The notes under the pieces: generated by a model
The model's input: only the letters and a program-made list of their open reading frames with translations
What the model was told of the DNA's origin: nothing
The model's database searches: none
Translations under genes and position numbers: made by a program
In this document: piece by piece, positions 37,641-49,400 of the stretch
Layout: each line of letters opens with the position of its first letter
Position numbering within the stretch: position 1 is the first letter of the stretch
Assembly (NCBI GenBank): GCA_008921705.1
Contig: VFFE01009182.1
Location: 1,942,013-2,006,012 of the forward strand
Direction of reading: 5' to 3'
Origin: Burhinus oedicnemus
Lineage: Eukaryota; Chordata; Aves; Charadriiformes; Burhinidae
DNA length: 64,000 bases

Positions 37641-39240
37641 GCTTCTACAGGTATGTCAGTGATAAAAGGAAGACTAGGAAAAATGTGGGCCCACTCAGGA
37701 AGGAAACAGGAGACCTGGTCACCTGGGATATGGAGAAGGTTGAGGCACTCAACTTTTTTGCCTTGGTCTTCGCCAGCAAGTGCTCTAGCCACTCTGCCCA
37801 AGTCACAGAAGGCAAAGGCAGGGACTGGGAGAACAAGGAACAGCCCACTGTAGGAGAAGACCAGGTTTGAGACCATCTGAGGAACCTGAAGGTACACAAG
37901 TCTGTGGGACCTGATGAGATTCATCAGCGGATCCTGAGGGAACTGGCTGATGAAGTTGTTAAACCACTATCCATCATATTTGAGAAGTCGTGGAAGTTCG
38001 GTGAAGCTACCACTAACTGGAAAAGGGGAACATAACCCCCATTTCTAAAAAGGGGAAAAAAGCAAGACCAGGGGAACTACAGGCCAGTCAGTCTCACCTC
38101 TGCCTGGCAAGATCATGGAGCAGATCCTCCTGGAAACTCTGCTAAGGCACATGGAAAACAAGGAGGTGCTTGGTGACAGCCAGCATGACTTCACTAAAGC
38201 CGTCATGCCTGATAAATTTGGTGGCCTTCTACAACAGTGTTACAGCATCGGTGGATAAGGGGAGAGAAACAGATGTCATCTACCTGGACTTGTGCAAAGC
38301 ATTTGATACCGTCCCGCATGACATCCTTGACTCTAAATTGGAAAGACATGGATTTGACAGATGGACCACATAGTGGATAAGGAATTGGCTGGATGGTTGC
38401 ACTCAAAGAGTTGCAGTCAACAGCTCGATGTCCAAGTGGAAGCCAGTGACAAACGGCACTCCTCAGGGGTCAGTATTGGGACCAGTTTAACATCTTTGTC
38501 AGTGACACAGTGGGATTGAGTGCACCCTCAGCAAGTTTGCCCACGGCACTAAGCTGTATGGAGTGGCTGACACTCTGGAGGGAAGGGTTGCCACCCAGAG
38601 GGACCTGGACAGGCTTCAGAGGTGGGCCCATGCAAATCTCATGAAGTTCAACAAGGTCAAATGCAAGGTCCTGCACATGGGTCAGGGCAACCCCATGCAC
38701 AAATACAGGCTGGCCAGAGAATGGATTGAGAGCAGCCCTGAGGAGGAGGACTTGGGGATGTTGGTTGATAAGAAACTCAACGTGAGCCGGCAATGTGCAC
38801 TTGCAGCCCAGAAAACCAACCGCATCCTGGGCTGCATCAAAAGAAGTGTGGCCAGCAGGTTGAGAGAGGCAATTCTTTCACTCTGCACTTGTAAGACTCC
38901 ACCTGAAATACTGCATTCAGCTCTGGAGCCCCCAACATAAGAAAGCCATGGACCTGTTGAAGCGAGTCTAGAGCAGGGCCTCAAAGATGGGCTGAAGGTC
39001 CTCTCCTCTGAAGACAGGCTGAGAGAGTTGGGGTTGTTTAGGCTGGAGAAGAGAAGGCTCCAGTGAGACCTTAGAGCAGCCTTCCACTATTTAAAGGGGG
39101 CCTACAGAAAAGGTGGGGAGGGACTCTTTATCAGGGAGTGTAGCAATAGGACGAGAGGTAATGGTTTTAAACTGAAAGAGTGTAGATTTAGATTACATAT
39201 TAGGAATAAATTCTTTACCATAAGGGTGGTGAGACACCTG
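37641..39240 (+). pseudogene. CR1 ORF2 remnant (copy C): reverse transcriptase with destroyed catalytic motif
   Basis: This is the continuation of the copy C ORF2. After the shift near 37640 the frame is readable through '[12 protein letters not shown]' to TGA at 37868-37870. It then passes 'GPDEIH', 'LADEVVKPLSIIFEKSW' and 'NYRPVSLTS' with further breaks. Motif A '[10 protein letters not shown]' is intact (Asp codon 38287-38289). TAG at 38371-38373 follows. Near 38485-38515 small deletions disrupt the 'GPVLFN' block. Motif C is 'FAHGTK' instead of FADDTK, so both catalytic aspartates are replaced, by His and Gly (38542-38547). The thumb region (38563-38940) is open but ends early, and the 3' end is cut off. 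The copy is long dead. Confidence 0.92.
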
Positions 39241-41449
39241 TTGTAGAGCGGTTGTTCCAAACCATAATGACAAAGTGTAATATTACTTCCAACATCATTT
39301 AAAATTCCTAGCCACCTGTAATCTAAGGAGATAAGAGTAAATTTTCCTGTTTCTCTAACTGACAGCAAAAGGTCTGAACAGACTGAAATCCAAATTCAAC
39401 GTATGTCCAAGTAAAGAGAATGGTCTTTCAATCCTAGCACCTTTGGACCCAAAACCTGCCGGAGGGCGAGTTCAGTTCTTGTCTTCCACAGGAGCTGAGA
39501 TCAATGAAACAGCAAATATTCTTGGCAATGCAGCCTAACCACTAATACAAGTTTGAGAAATATATAAACTGAGAAACATTCCAGATAAGCCAATACCATT
39601 AACTAGGATCTAAACCCAAATGTCTTAGCCAGCTCAGTTTCCTTTTTATGAATGACCAAGACTGTGGTGCTATTGTCTTTGTGTCCGTGAAGTGGAGAAA
39701 AAAATATTTCATATGAATTGAGAATAATTCATACAAAGTAATGGTGATTGAGTAGTGAACACTTTCTAGGTTTTCCTGGATTACTGAATCCTTCATTAAT
39801 TGTATCCTCAAAAGACTATAAAAAAACCTAACAGCTAGTATGAGACTATTTGCGGAAGGCTAAGTGTTCAGGATTCAAGCAGTGGCCTGCCCAAGCAGAC
39901 TTGGACGAAGTACTATACATACAATAATCACTAAAAGCAGCAGTGAAATCAGCATCAGCAGGAACTAAGAGAACAGTTTAAAATACACATTTTTATAACC
40001 TTTTGTAATCTCACTATTTTAATTATTTAATAAGAACTCAAACTGGGAGGTTAATAAAATTTATCAGTAGGTGTTCATATCAATGAGCAGAGTTGTGAAG
40101 CCTGCATGATGACCTGTCAATAAACCAAGAGGGCTGAAATTTTTCATTAAATTGTAAGAAGAAATGTATGTATTTAAACCCAAGATACTTGGATACAGTA
40201 GACTGATTTCAAGGGTGAACACAGTTGGGGCTGAAAACATTACAAGTAAGAACTAATTTTCAGCAGAAGCCTGTGGTGCAGAGACAATGAAAAGTAGAAA
40301 TCAATCAGTTTTCATAGCAGATAAAAGGTGTCTTCCCAGTCTTCACTGGAGAAATGAGCTAGATTACTTGAAAAAAAAAAAACGCGAAAAAACATTTTAT
40401 TGGCCCAAGCGCAAAGCTCCCACACAAAGGAAATTCATTTTGGAGATGCATTTTACTTTCACTCGTATATGCTTACACATTTGTCACTCTGATGAAAGTT
40501 TTTGCAATATGACATGAATGTACATGTTAAGTTTGTAGATAAGTGAGTTTTAATACACAGTGTATTCAGTGACCAAACACATAAATGCAAGACGCTTGTT
40601 AAATTACACGTAATGTTCCATGCAAGAGTGAATGTATCTTATTTTCTCATCTGTATCTGGCTGTCTCACTATTTTCTCATGGTAAATAATTGTATGTACC
40701 ATTTTACAAGTGTGATTGCCACCTCACATAGAAAATTCATTCAAGATTATGATTTTTAATTTTTTTTTTTTTCATAATTTTAAATCAAAAATAAGCTCAA
40801 AGGCACGATTCAAGTGTTTGGAGTCAGGATAGATGAAAACATAGTAAAATAAAGATGCATATACTTTTAGCCTTCAGATCTTTTACATTACATTAATAAT
40901 TCTCCATTACTAAAACATGATTTGAAGAGATGTTAAACGCTTGTGGGAAACTATGAAAGATACTTTATTCTCAGGACTCAAATACACTACTAAACAGTGC
41001 ACTGAGAGTTCTCATTTATTCCTGGATATCAGAACAGGAGAGAAATTAACTGAAAACACACAAGAAACAAAGCTGAAATTAGTACTATGAGAAAGAACAT
41101 GAACGTTCTTCATTGTTCTCTCACTCTTCTGACTGTTTTTTGTTTTTTTTTTTTTTTTGGTTGGGTTTTTTTGGCGTTTTTTTGGGGGTGTTTTTTTTTT
41201 TTTTTTTTTTTGAGAGCTGTTCTTTCTTGCGCCTGCAACTAAGAGTTAACATATATGCCATGAGAGAGTTATATCAAAATATTGCATTAGGATGACATTT
41301 CAGATTGCTGTACAGTTCTTCTAAAATGATTAAAGCTAATTCTAAGAAATCAGAGTAATAGCTGCTATTAAAAACCAAACTCAACTCCTAGGCTTCCTGG
41401 AAAGTTTGACATGACAGATATCTGCAAGACATTAATAATACAGAATAGA
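39241..41449. other. Noncoding stretch, no gene recognised
   Basis: Contains T-runs at about 40768 and a T/G low-complexity tract at 41136-41211. No exon-like frame. CR1 sequence does not resume after copy C. Confidence 0.5.
41136..41211. repeat. T/G low-complexity tract
   Basis: Runs of T separated by G-groups, including T7 followed by G5 (41177-41188) and a 21-T run (41191-41211). The frame through it yields only Phe/Gly-type residues. Confidence 0.9.
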
Positions 41450-41540
41450 AATTAAGAGATCTTGGATCTGTTCCTGGCTGTCATATAAATTATTTTTATT
41501 CTCTTGGGAGCTGGTCTAAACCTCTGTGTATTTGGGGCAG
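41450..41540 (+). repeat. MIR-like SINE fragment
   Basis: Matches the order of the MIR core: 'aagagatcttggatctg' followed by 'ttcctggctgtc' (compare the MIR 'cctgggttc.aatcc.ggctctg' block), a diverged middle, 'ctcttgggagctggtct' (compare 'gaccttgggcaagtcac'), then 'aaacctctgtgtattt' (compare 'taacctctctgtgcctcag'). Diverged and partial, so confidence is moderate. Confidence 0.45.
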
Positions 41541-44500
41541 ACCTACATGGAAGGATACAGACTTCTATGAAAGCCTGTAGCATGGGCAAGGCAAATGTCT
41601 AACCATCTCACCTTCTAAGGCAGACGTACACTAGTTCCTCACCTGTAAAAATGAGAAAAAGCACTGCTTCCGTGTAACCCATGAAAGCTTCCAAAAAAAC
41701 ATATGCTCATGCATACATTCAGGCTCTTGAGTACATGTACTCCTGTGAATACTGTAGTAAGGTTTTCCTTTAAAGAGCTTACTGCACCAGTCTGGGAAGA
41801 CAGCCAGATCTGGCATAAATCTGCACAGTTCAGTGCTGAAATGCAGCTCGTGAGAGAAGCGGAGGAGTGGCTGCCTGCAACCATACTTGCAGATCCACTT
41901 TGGCCACAGCTGAAAAACTGTTGATTGGCCTTCACAGGTATCATCAAGAGTACAGGAATAAAGCAAGGCAATTTCCAAAATAACGCATGGATGCATGTAT
42001 TTTTGTTCTCTGCTGAAATGATTGACGCCTGCAAATTACATTCATTCTACTTTCCTTATTCAGGAATATTTATATAGGAGGTAAAGCCCCGGAGTGCTAA
42101 CTTTAAGGAAGTCCTTCCCTAATAAGATATAAAAAAGTTTTGACAGAAGTGCTCAAAAAAAAAAAAAAGTCTTTTACCACCTGCTGAAACAATTTTCTTT
42201 GCCTTCCCATAAGAGTTATCCTAAAATTAACAGCATTTTAACAGATGCATTGGCATTGGATTAGCTCCTCTAAGTGTTTCCTTCCAAGCAGCATCTCCTC
42301 CCATCTTCTGATAACCTTATTACTTATTTTGAGTGTGTCATTTTCACAAACTTCTGAGCCAAGACACGGTTATAATAACAGAGAAGCAACTTTACAGATG
42401 GATGTTATTAGAATAATGGCTGCAGCACAAGTTGTCTGTTTCATTGTGAATGTGACCTTTTTTTGGGGAAATACATGTTTTACCCTCAGAGAAGATAGAA
42501 ACAACAGTTATTCTTGCACCATTACTGTTCTCCGGTGGCTGTGGCATTAAGGGGTTATAATTGAGTGTCAGCCAAATTTTGTTCTAATTTGCAGGCAGGA
42601 TATTTCTCCATTGCTTATGTATCGGAAAACAGTAATGAATTTTTAGTGACTAACAAACTTTCTTACACCATCTACCTATTCTTTCCATATGCTACTGTTT
42701 ACAATGAGCATCCATCCATTCAGCAAATCTTTGAAAATCTTTTATAAGCATACCAGTAAAAAAGATGCATATCACCCATTCTCTGACAATCAAATGTATA
42801 CCAAAGGTATGCAAGTTTATGAAACCACTCATCCTTATTAAGCAGTCCTTCCTGATCTCCCATGCTGCACTCCAGCAGAACAGATTCAGTCCCTAAATCC
42901 GGACTCATTTTTTCCCTGTTATCACTGTTGGGTAGAGAAAATACAGTCTTCCTGATAGCGCAAAGGTTTTCAATCTGAAATACAAAGTTAGCAGAGATCC
43001 AACAGCTGCAAGCTGAAAAATTAGATAAGCTCAGTTTCTAAAACAGTTAAAATCACAGTAAACAATTTCCTAGGGGCACAACAGCAACTGAAATCCCCAG
43101 AGTCGTTATCTTCTTGTGGACACACTTGGACTACACAGGAAGTTATTGGCCTGATGAAAAAATTCCTCTGTGAAATTATATAGCCTCTGCATTGCAGGAA
43201 GTTGTCAACATTATCAAATTGCTCACTCTGACATGAATAATAAATCTATGATTCCACAAAAACAGTTCAGCTAAATCACTTGTATTTTTCTGAGTTTTAT
43301 GGGGAACAGATTTTCTCTTACTTTGTGATGTGGTGTAAAATACTCCATTTAAAAGTTCTGCTATAATGAAAACAAGAGTTTTCATTACCATGTTGAAAGT
43401 TGTATTGTAAGCAAGGAAATCAGCCAACAGACAGACTGCAGAATCTATTTCCTCTGAACACAGAGACTGTAATTCCTGTTATTGCCATCGTTTTGGGATA
43501 AGGACTCTACATAAGCAGCATGATGTGTCAGGGGCGTGGCCACCCACAACTCTTCCCCTAATGGGATTTCAGTCTTTCCCATGACAACGGGATCCATGGG
43601 AAACCAACATTCCACCCATTTAAAGCAAAATTCATTCTGAGTCTTGGGAGCTGTATTGAACAGGGTAATTTTATTTTAGTAAATATTTACATAAGAAACA
43701 CTTCTATAAAGTTTGTCCAGAAAGGAAACAGACCGCAAATGTGAAAATTAAATCTACCAAATTTCTTGAAGAGCAGAGAGAGACAACTGATTCTATGGTC
43801 CTGAGTACTTTCTTTTTTGAAAATGTGAAGTTAATCATATGAATTTGTAAAATATTTGTGGTAAGAATTATTCTGTATTTGAAAGTTCCACCAGTTGGGA
43901 GAAACAGTGAGAAGAAATCAGGCATTAGGAATGATTTACTTTGCATATCTACTTGCAATCTTATTAAAAAACATTAATTAAAATCCCTCTTCGGGGCCTG
44001 ATTTTGTGTACCTATGTCCTTTGAAAATACAATATTTACATACCATTACATCAGTAAGGAGGCTTTCTGAGATTAAAAGAAGATAAACAGTTTAAGTTTC
44101 TCCTGGAAACAGAAATCAGGTCTAAAAACCATATTGACAATAAATCAGACATTTCCCACGATTCAGGAATCTTCACTCATAAGTATTACAACGAATAACA
44201 CAGGTAAGGCAGTAGGGAGGTGGTGGTCACATACTAGTATCACTTTTATGGGGTGGGGCTTAAGAAAGCATCTTTACTTATACTGTCTTCTCTGCACTTT
44301 AATTCAAGAACTACCCAAACTGAAATTATTGGTGTTTTTTTTTTATATTATTATTTCTACATCCTTTATTTACTTCCTGTAAATCTACTGCCAGCTTCTG
44401 ACTCTCTTCCAAACTCCAAATTATTTCAGAATGTGGCAATTCCATTCAGAAAGCAATGTTTCATTTCAACAGCTCCACATATGCGGAAGTTCACATAAGC

Positions 44501-45518
44501 TTAGTGGATCCAGCTTCAAATTCATTTGTCAAAGCGAACATAAAAGGATCATGCATGGTTCATATGGAAACCAGCTGAAAGGTTTTAGGGCATTAACTTA
44601 TCAAAAATTTGCTAAGAGAAGTAAGATTTTCTAAAGACTGTTGCAAGATTCTCAGAGTTGCATGACATGATATCCCCTTATCCCTCCTATTGATCATGAC
44701 TAGCATCCAATACGATTTTTACAGAGTTATTCTGAAATACAAGTTGCTCCTGGATCACATTCTCCTCTCTCTAAATCACAAATTCTCTCTAAATTCTCAA
44801 GAATTGGGATTTTATTCACAAAAACAACAAAGGAGCTTTCATGTCAACCTAGTTTTAGCAGACTCTTAGTGTCCTAATTACAATATCTGTATTACATATG
44901 TAAAAAAACAGACCTAAATCTGACATTACAAGGAAAAATAAAGCAGATAGCATGTTTTTGTGTATGCTACATCCTGTATACAAAGAGGTCTCCCTGTATT
45001 GGGCTGTTCAGTTCTGTAGAGAACATATTACCACCAATTAATACACAAGAAGAGCTCCCCAGGCTGGAATTGCCTGCATTGTTTTTGCTCGATATAATGG
45101 ATTTTTTTTGTACTTTAGTATCACTTGGTTTTAACTCCTAACAGGCAACAACTTCTCAGTCTCGGTGAATAGCTTTTATTTATGTTAGATATATAAGCTC
45201 ATAGTTTTAGCTAAGCTGGACCTTCTTTCTAACTTCTGAAAGGTAATTTTGAGTGTCATTAAGATACTAAATGATGATATTAAATATTTGGCCCTTCTAA
45301 AAGATACACATTCATAACCAAAAGGGGAGATATATTTTGAAAAATTGCTTAATATCACCCAATAATTTCCAGAGAAGTTTCTGAATTGTTACTCTTTGAG
45401 GCAAATTGCCCTCCTGTGCCTTAAAACCCCCTTCAAAAAGAAAAACAAATAATTTGAACAGAAACATAATTAGCCAAAAACCTCAGGAACACTTATTTTG
45501 GGGGGTGGGAGGGAAAGA
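41541..45518. other. Noncoding stretch, no gene recognised
   Basis: At 41631-42034 two minus-strand frames (121 and 131 codons) and one plus-strand frame overlap, but none has an identifiable domain. A T7-GGGG junction lies at 42458-42468. The G-rich run at 45500-45513 leads into an N gap. Confidence 0.5.
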
Positions 45519-45538
45519 NNNNNNNNNNNNNNNNNNNN
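45519..45538. other. 20-N assembly gap between a G-rich and a C-rich run
   Basis: The left flank is G6-T-G3-A-G3 (45500-45513) and the right flank is TT followed by C14 (45541-45554). The fixed 20-N size equals that of the other gap and is probably a placeholder, so the real length and content are unknown. Confidence 0.95.
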
Positions 45539-46246
45539 TTCCCCCCCCCCCCCCTTGAAATCAACATCTAAGATGTTCTAGAGGTATGGTAGTTTTCAAT
45601 ATTAAGGAAGAATTTTTTCCATTAGGCTCATTCACTCCACAGTGCTTCCTGGTTGGCTGCTTTTGTTCATCACCAAGACTTTTAAGAAAGCTTACAAATA
45701 GTTGAAAAAGAATGTGATATGAATATTTGTTTCTCCTGTACACTCCAAAATCCGAGCTGGGAGGTCCACAAAGGTCCACAATAAGATGGTCATGGAACCA
45801 AAAGAAGGAGTCAAGAGAACTTAGTGCTGACTTTGCCAAAAACAAATCTTGAGCTACAACGATGTCTCTCAATTACTTTCTCCATGAAATTATGGAGGTA
45901 AACTGGCAGACTATCTGCTTATTGTTCAAAATGAACTTCAGCATTTTCAGATAAAAGAGTCCATAAGGATGATAAAGCATTATCATCAGAAGGCATTATA
46001 AAATCATCATTTTTACTGCCATAACACAAGATCTCAATAATGAAGAATAAAGATCTCATTTTATTATGCTAAAGTAAACATTGCAACAAAGTAAATGACA
46101 ACTAGCATGCAATAGTACATAATTTATCCACAGTTATTTACACTGGGGTCATTATTACATTACCCAAGAGTCTGAACAAGCACTCCCTGCATACACATGA
46201 CATCTACTGTAATCCATTCCCAATTTTATATTTAAAAGTATCAGCT

Positions 46247-46267
46247 GGGGGGGGAGGGAGGGAAGGG
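46247..46267 (+). repeat. G-quadruplex motif
   Basis: Four G-tracts (8, 3, 3 and 3 G) are separated by loops of 1, 1 and 2 A residues, fitting the canonical G3+N1-7 pattern with very short loops, which favours stable folding. Confidence 0.85.
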
Positions 46268-46443
46268 AAAAGGCAAATTATTTTTTGAATACATAAATAT
46301 TCCTAGAAAATGCTGTGCTTTCATGTACTACATCTGTTTTTCTAGGTTTATGTCCAGAATTGTGACATTACACATTCAATATTTTAGCCGCAGAAGAAAG
46401 GTTGCAAAAACATTACATTAACATAACCAATCTCAAGTTAACC

Positions 46444-46471
46444 AAAAAAAAAAAAAAAAAAAAAAAAAAAA
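46444..46471. repeat. 28-A homopolymer
   Basis: A 28-bp A-run followed by G-interrupted A-runs and an AAAAAACCC patch. No pseudogene or SINE body was recognised upstream, so I do not call it a retrotransposon tail. Confidence 0.95.
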
Positions 46472-49400
46472 GAAAAAAAGAAAAAACCCAACCCCAAAAC
46501 TGTTTAAAAAAAGAAAGTGGAAGGAAAGCATATCACAGGGAAAGAATAAAAAGGAGAAGACATATTACTATGGTCTGAATAATGTCACATTCCATTATTG
46601 ATTAAAATGATTTTACCATGACATTTCATTCATCAGATTCCATTTCTCATTACACACAAACCCTGAATATTTATCAAGCTTACATGAAGCTTTTCTTCTC
46701 ATCAAGCAATGCATTTCCTCTCTCCCTTTTAAAGCTAGGTTATATTATGTTGAAGGGTCTACACCGTCTTTGAACTCTCTCCTTCTCACACTTGACCTTA
46801 CAACCATCACTTTTTATCTCATTATAATGGATGCTATTAAGTATTTATATCTAACAAGGTGATTTCAATGGTTCATCCTTTTTAAACAATCCTGTGATCA
46901 TTTTCAGTTAGCAGGAAATAAAGACATTTTATTAAATCAAGATCTACCTGCTACCACTCAGTATTAATATTCTTTCTAGTCAGTACATTTAAGACTTTCC
47001 CCATATATGATTACAATACATTTTTGATGGTTAGGGATTGAATTCTCCAATCCTGGAACATCTAGTATTCACATTAATTTCAAAGAGTGATTTTTAGATT
47101 TTTACAGAATGTAAGCTCAACACCTTCATTAAAGAAACAGGTTAAACCTGGAATGCATTATACTGTTATTATAGATGTCTAGGGAAAGCCAAAGGAAACA
47201 GCAGGTTTGTAAGAAGTCTGTTCTAGATTAATTAAGTCTTTGTAACCACCCTTTGAAAATGTATTACATCGAGATATAGTGCATATTAACACTTATTATT
47301 TCTGGAAAAACATGTGAAACTAACTAAAAAATAAAGGAGACATTAACATGGCAAACGGTAGTGGCTCGTAAAAGGTGTTTCTGAATTCTGTAGCAGTAAA
47401 CCTTCCCCAAAAACTCATACAGTGAAAGTATGCACAGTATAAGTAAAAGCATGTAAAACCTCATCACTGATGTGTTGCAGCTCATGAAAAAGCTTCTATT
47501 TATTTCATTAGCTTTTTGACCAAATTTCACAGGAATAGCAAAAAAAGCCATTTCACCTTACAGAGGTTACCTAGAAGACAAAGTACTACCTACTCTTAAT
47601 ACTAAACACAATGCTGCTTTATATCCACATTATTATACACATCACCGGACTTTATCACTGCAAATCAGTTGTGGTTGCAGAATTTCACCAAAACCCCTTC
47701 ACTTTTTCTTTTCCTAAGTAGACTGATATGTTTATGATCCTCTCAATTTTAATCCTTAAAACAATTCACAGCTCAGAAATACTCCACTCAAACACAGTAT
47801 ACTGACTGGAATAAAATCTCTTGACCAAAAAAAAAAAAAAAATCCCAAATCAAGAGACACCCAAAATTTAATCTGTATTAATTCAATGATTAACCATTTT
47901 AACTTTCAGAAACACCATTTTCTTTTATAAACAACATTTTCTGTTTTAGAATTTAAAAATGCCAAATGACAAAGGATTTTTTTTTTCCCTTAATACTTGT
48001 CCAGCTCTGGTAAAGAATAAAACCAAATTTAATTTTTTTTTTAATTGCATTTTAAAAATTTGTGAACTTACAGATTTTGCTGTGCCTGAACTTAAGAAAT
48101 AAATTAACATTTGACCAATACCAGAAACTCTCATCAGAACAACTAATTTTAGAATTTGGTGTCAGAAACACAAGACAGTTAATATGTCCTGATCATTTCC
48201 CATATAGGCTGAACCTTAAACTTTCAAGCTTCAGTGCAGCTGGCCAGTTTCTAAGGTTTCCCAACAAAAAATCATAGCTGGCGTATGATGAAGTATAATA
48301 CAACATACAGAAAGCACATGGCATGTAAGCACATGTAAAAGATATTGCACAAGAATTTGACACTAACAGCTACATTACTTCCACTCCCACGAACTAAAAC
48401 AATCAGTTGTAGGAAACTGGCCACAGTAAAGCAGTGGTCGATAAAAGCAATCATGCCAGCTAAATTGTAGCTGAAGTCAGTGGCAAAATTATTTTTATTT
48501 TTAAAGCAGTGACATACCAGTGAAAACATTCCACTGAAGATGAAGAATCAGGGAAGTATCTATAAAGCAGATCCATCTGGAAGAGCAGCTGAAATAGTGA
48601 ACAGAATGAATTTCCCACTTTTAGGTGTCTTGCATAATTTCTTAACCCTTGCCCTTAGATTTCAACAGATCTCTCCGGTCTAAGGCATTCACTATTTAAC
48701 CAGCAGCCCTAGACAAATACCTTAAAAAAGGGGCCCCGGTTGTTTGAGCCTCCTTAGCATTAGACCTTTCTTAGATAAATAAAAACAAGCCATTTTCCCC
48801 ACATACAGTACTTCTGTTCTGCTTAATCTTTACCTTTCTCTTTGGCTGTCTTTTGGATTTCATCTGTTGATATTGCACTTTCTGTCTTCAAAATAGAAAT
48901 TATTTGTGTGTTGGTGCATATTTATGAGAAACAGCAATGTGTAAGAAATCAAGCTGTGAGGAAGTCTTTACCCTGAGATCCCTGTGGTCCCTCAAAACTC
49001 TCCTCAGCTGTTGCAAACCCACAGGAGACCTATTTGTTTATGGAAGTATGCCAGGTGTTTCTCTTTCATAAATATTTAATTAATCAATCTTGTGAGGAGA
49101 AAAATGCAGCCTGCACAACACTCATGGTAACGAATATGTGTTAGCTGTCTTGATTTTTTCCTCTCAGAATCTGATTAGTTATGTCATTTGTAAAAGAAAG
49201 CGGATCTATTGTATTTCTAAGAGGGAAACAGAGCACAGTGGTTTTGGGGGAGAAGTTTGTATCAAATAAGACACAGAAAAAAGGGACTAATATAACGATA
49301 GCTGTTCTATTAGCAGAAAGAGGATGCCTTAGGCCAGTGGATTTGAAAATAAATATATTTTTTTTAATGTATCATGAAGAAGAGTTGGTTCAAAGGGCTA

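Larger units (their letters stand above)
36830..39240 (+). mobile_element. CR1 LINE, copy C: longest copy, lacking its 3' end
   Basis: The 5' boundary falls in the endonuclease domain of ORF2, near 'LQVRIKGRAGTGD'. The copy continues through the linker, reverse transcriptase and C-terminal region into the sequence just before the ORF2 stop. Similarity ends abruptly at 'gtggtgagacac' (about 39238). The remaining C-terminal codons, the 3' UTR and the ATTCTRTG octamers are absent, and the next several hundred bases do not resume CR1. Reverse transcription starts at the 3' end, so loss of that end implies a later deletion or rearrangement. Lineage markers ('CALAAQKTNRILGCIKRSVASRL') group it with D and E. 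Confidence 0.97.

Noticed and set aside
36891..37924. Several minus-strand frames of 60-116 codons inside copy C
   Set aside because: Antisense shadows of CR1 ORF2, which is GC-richer and so has fewer stops on both strands.
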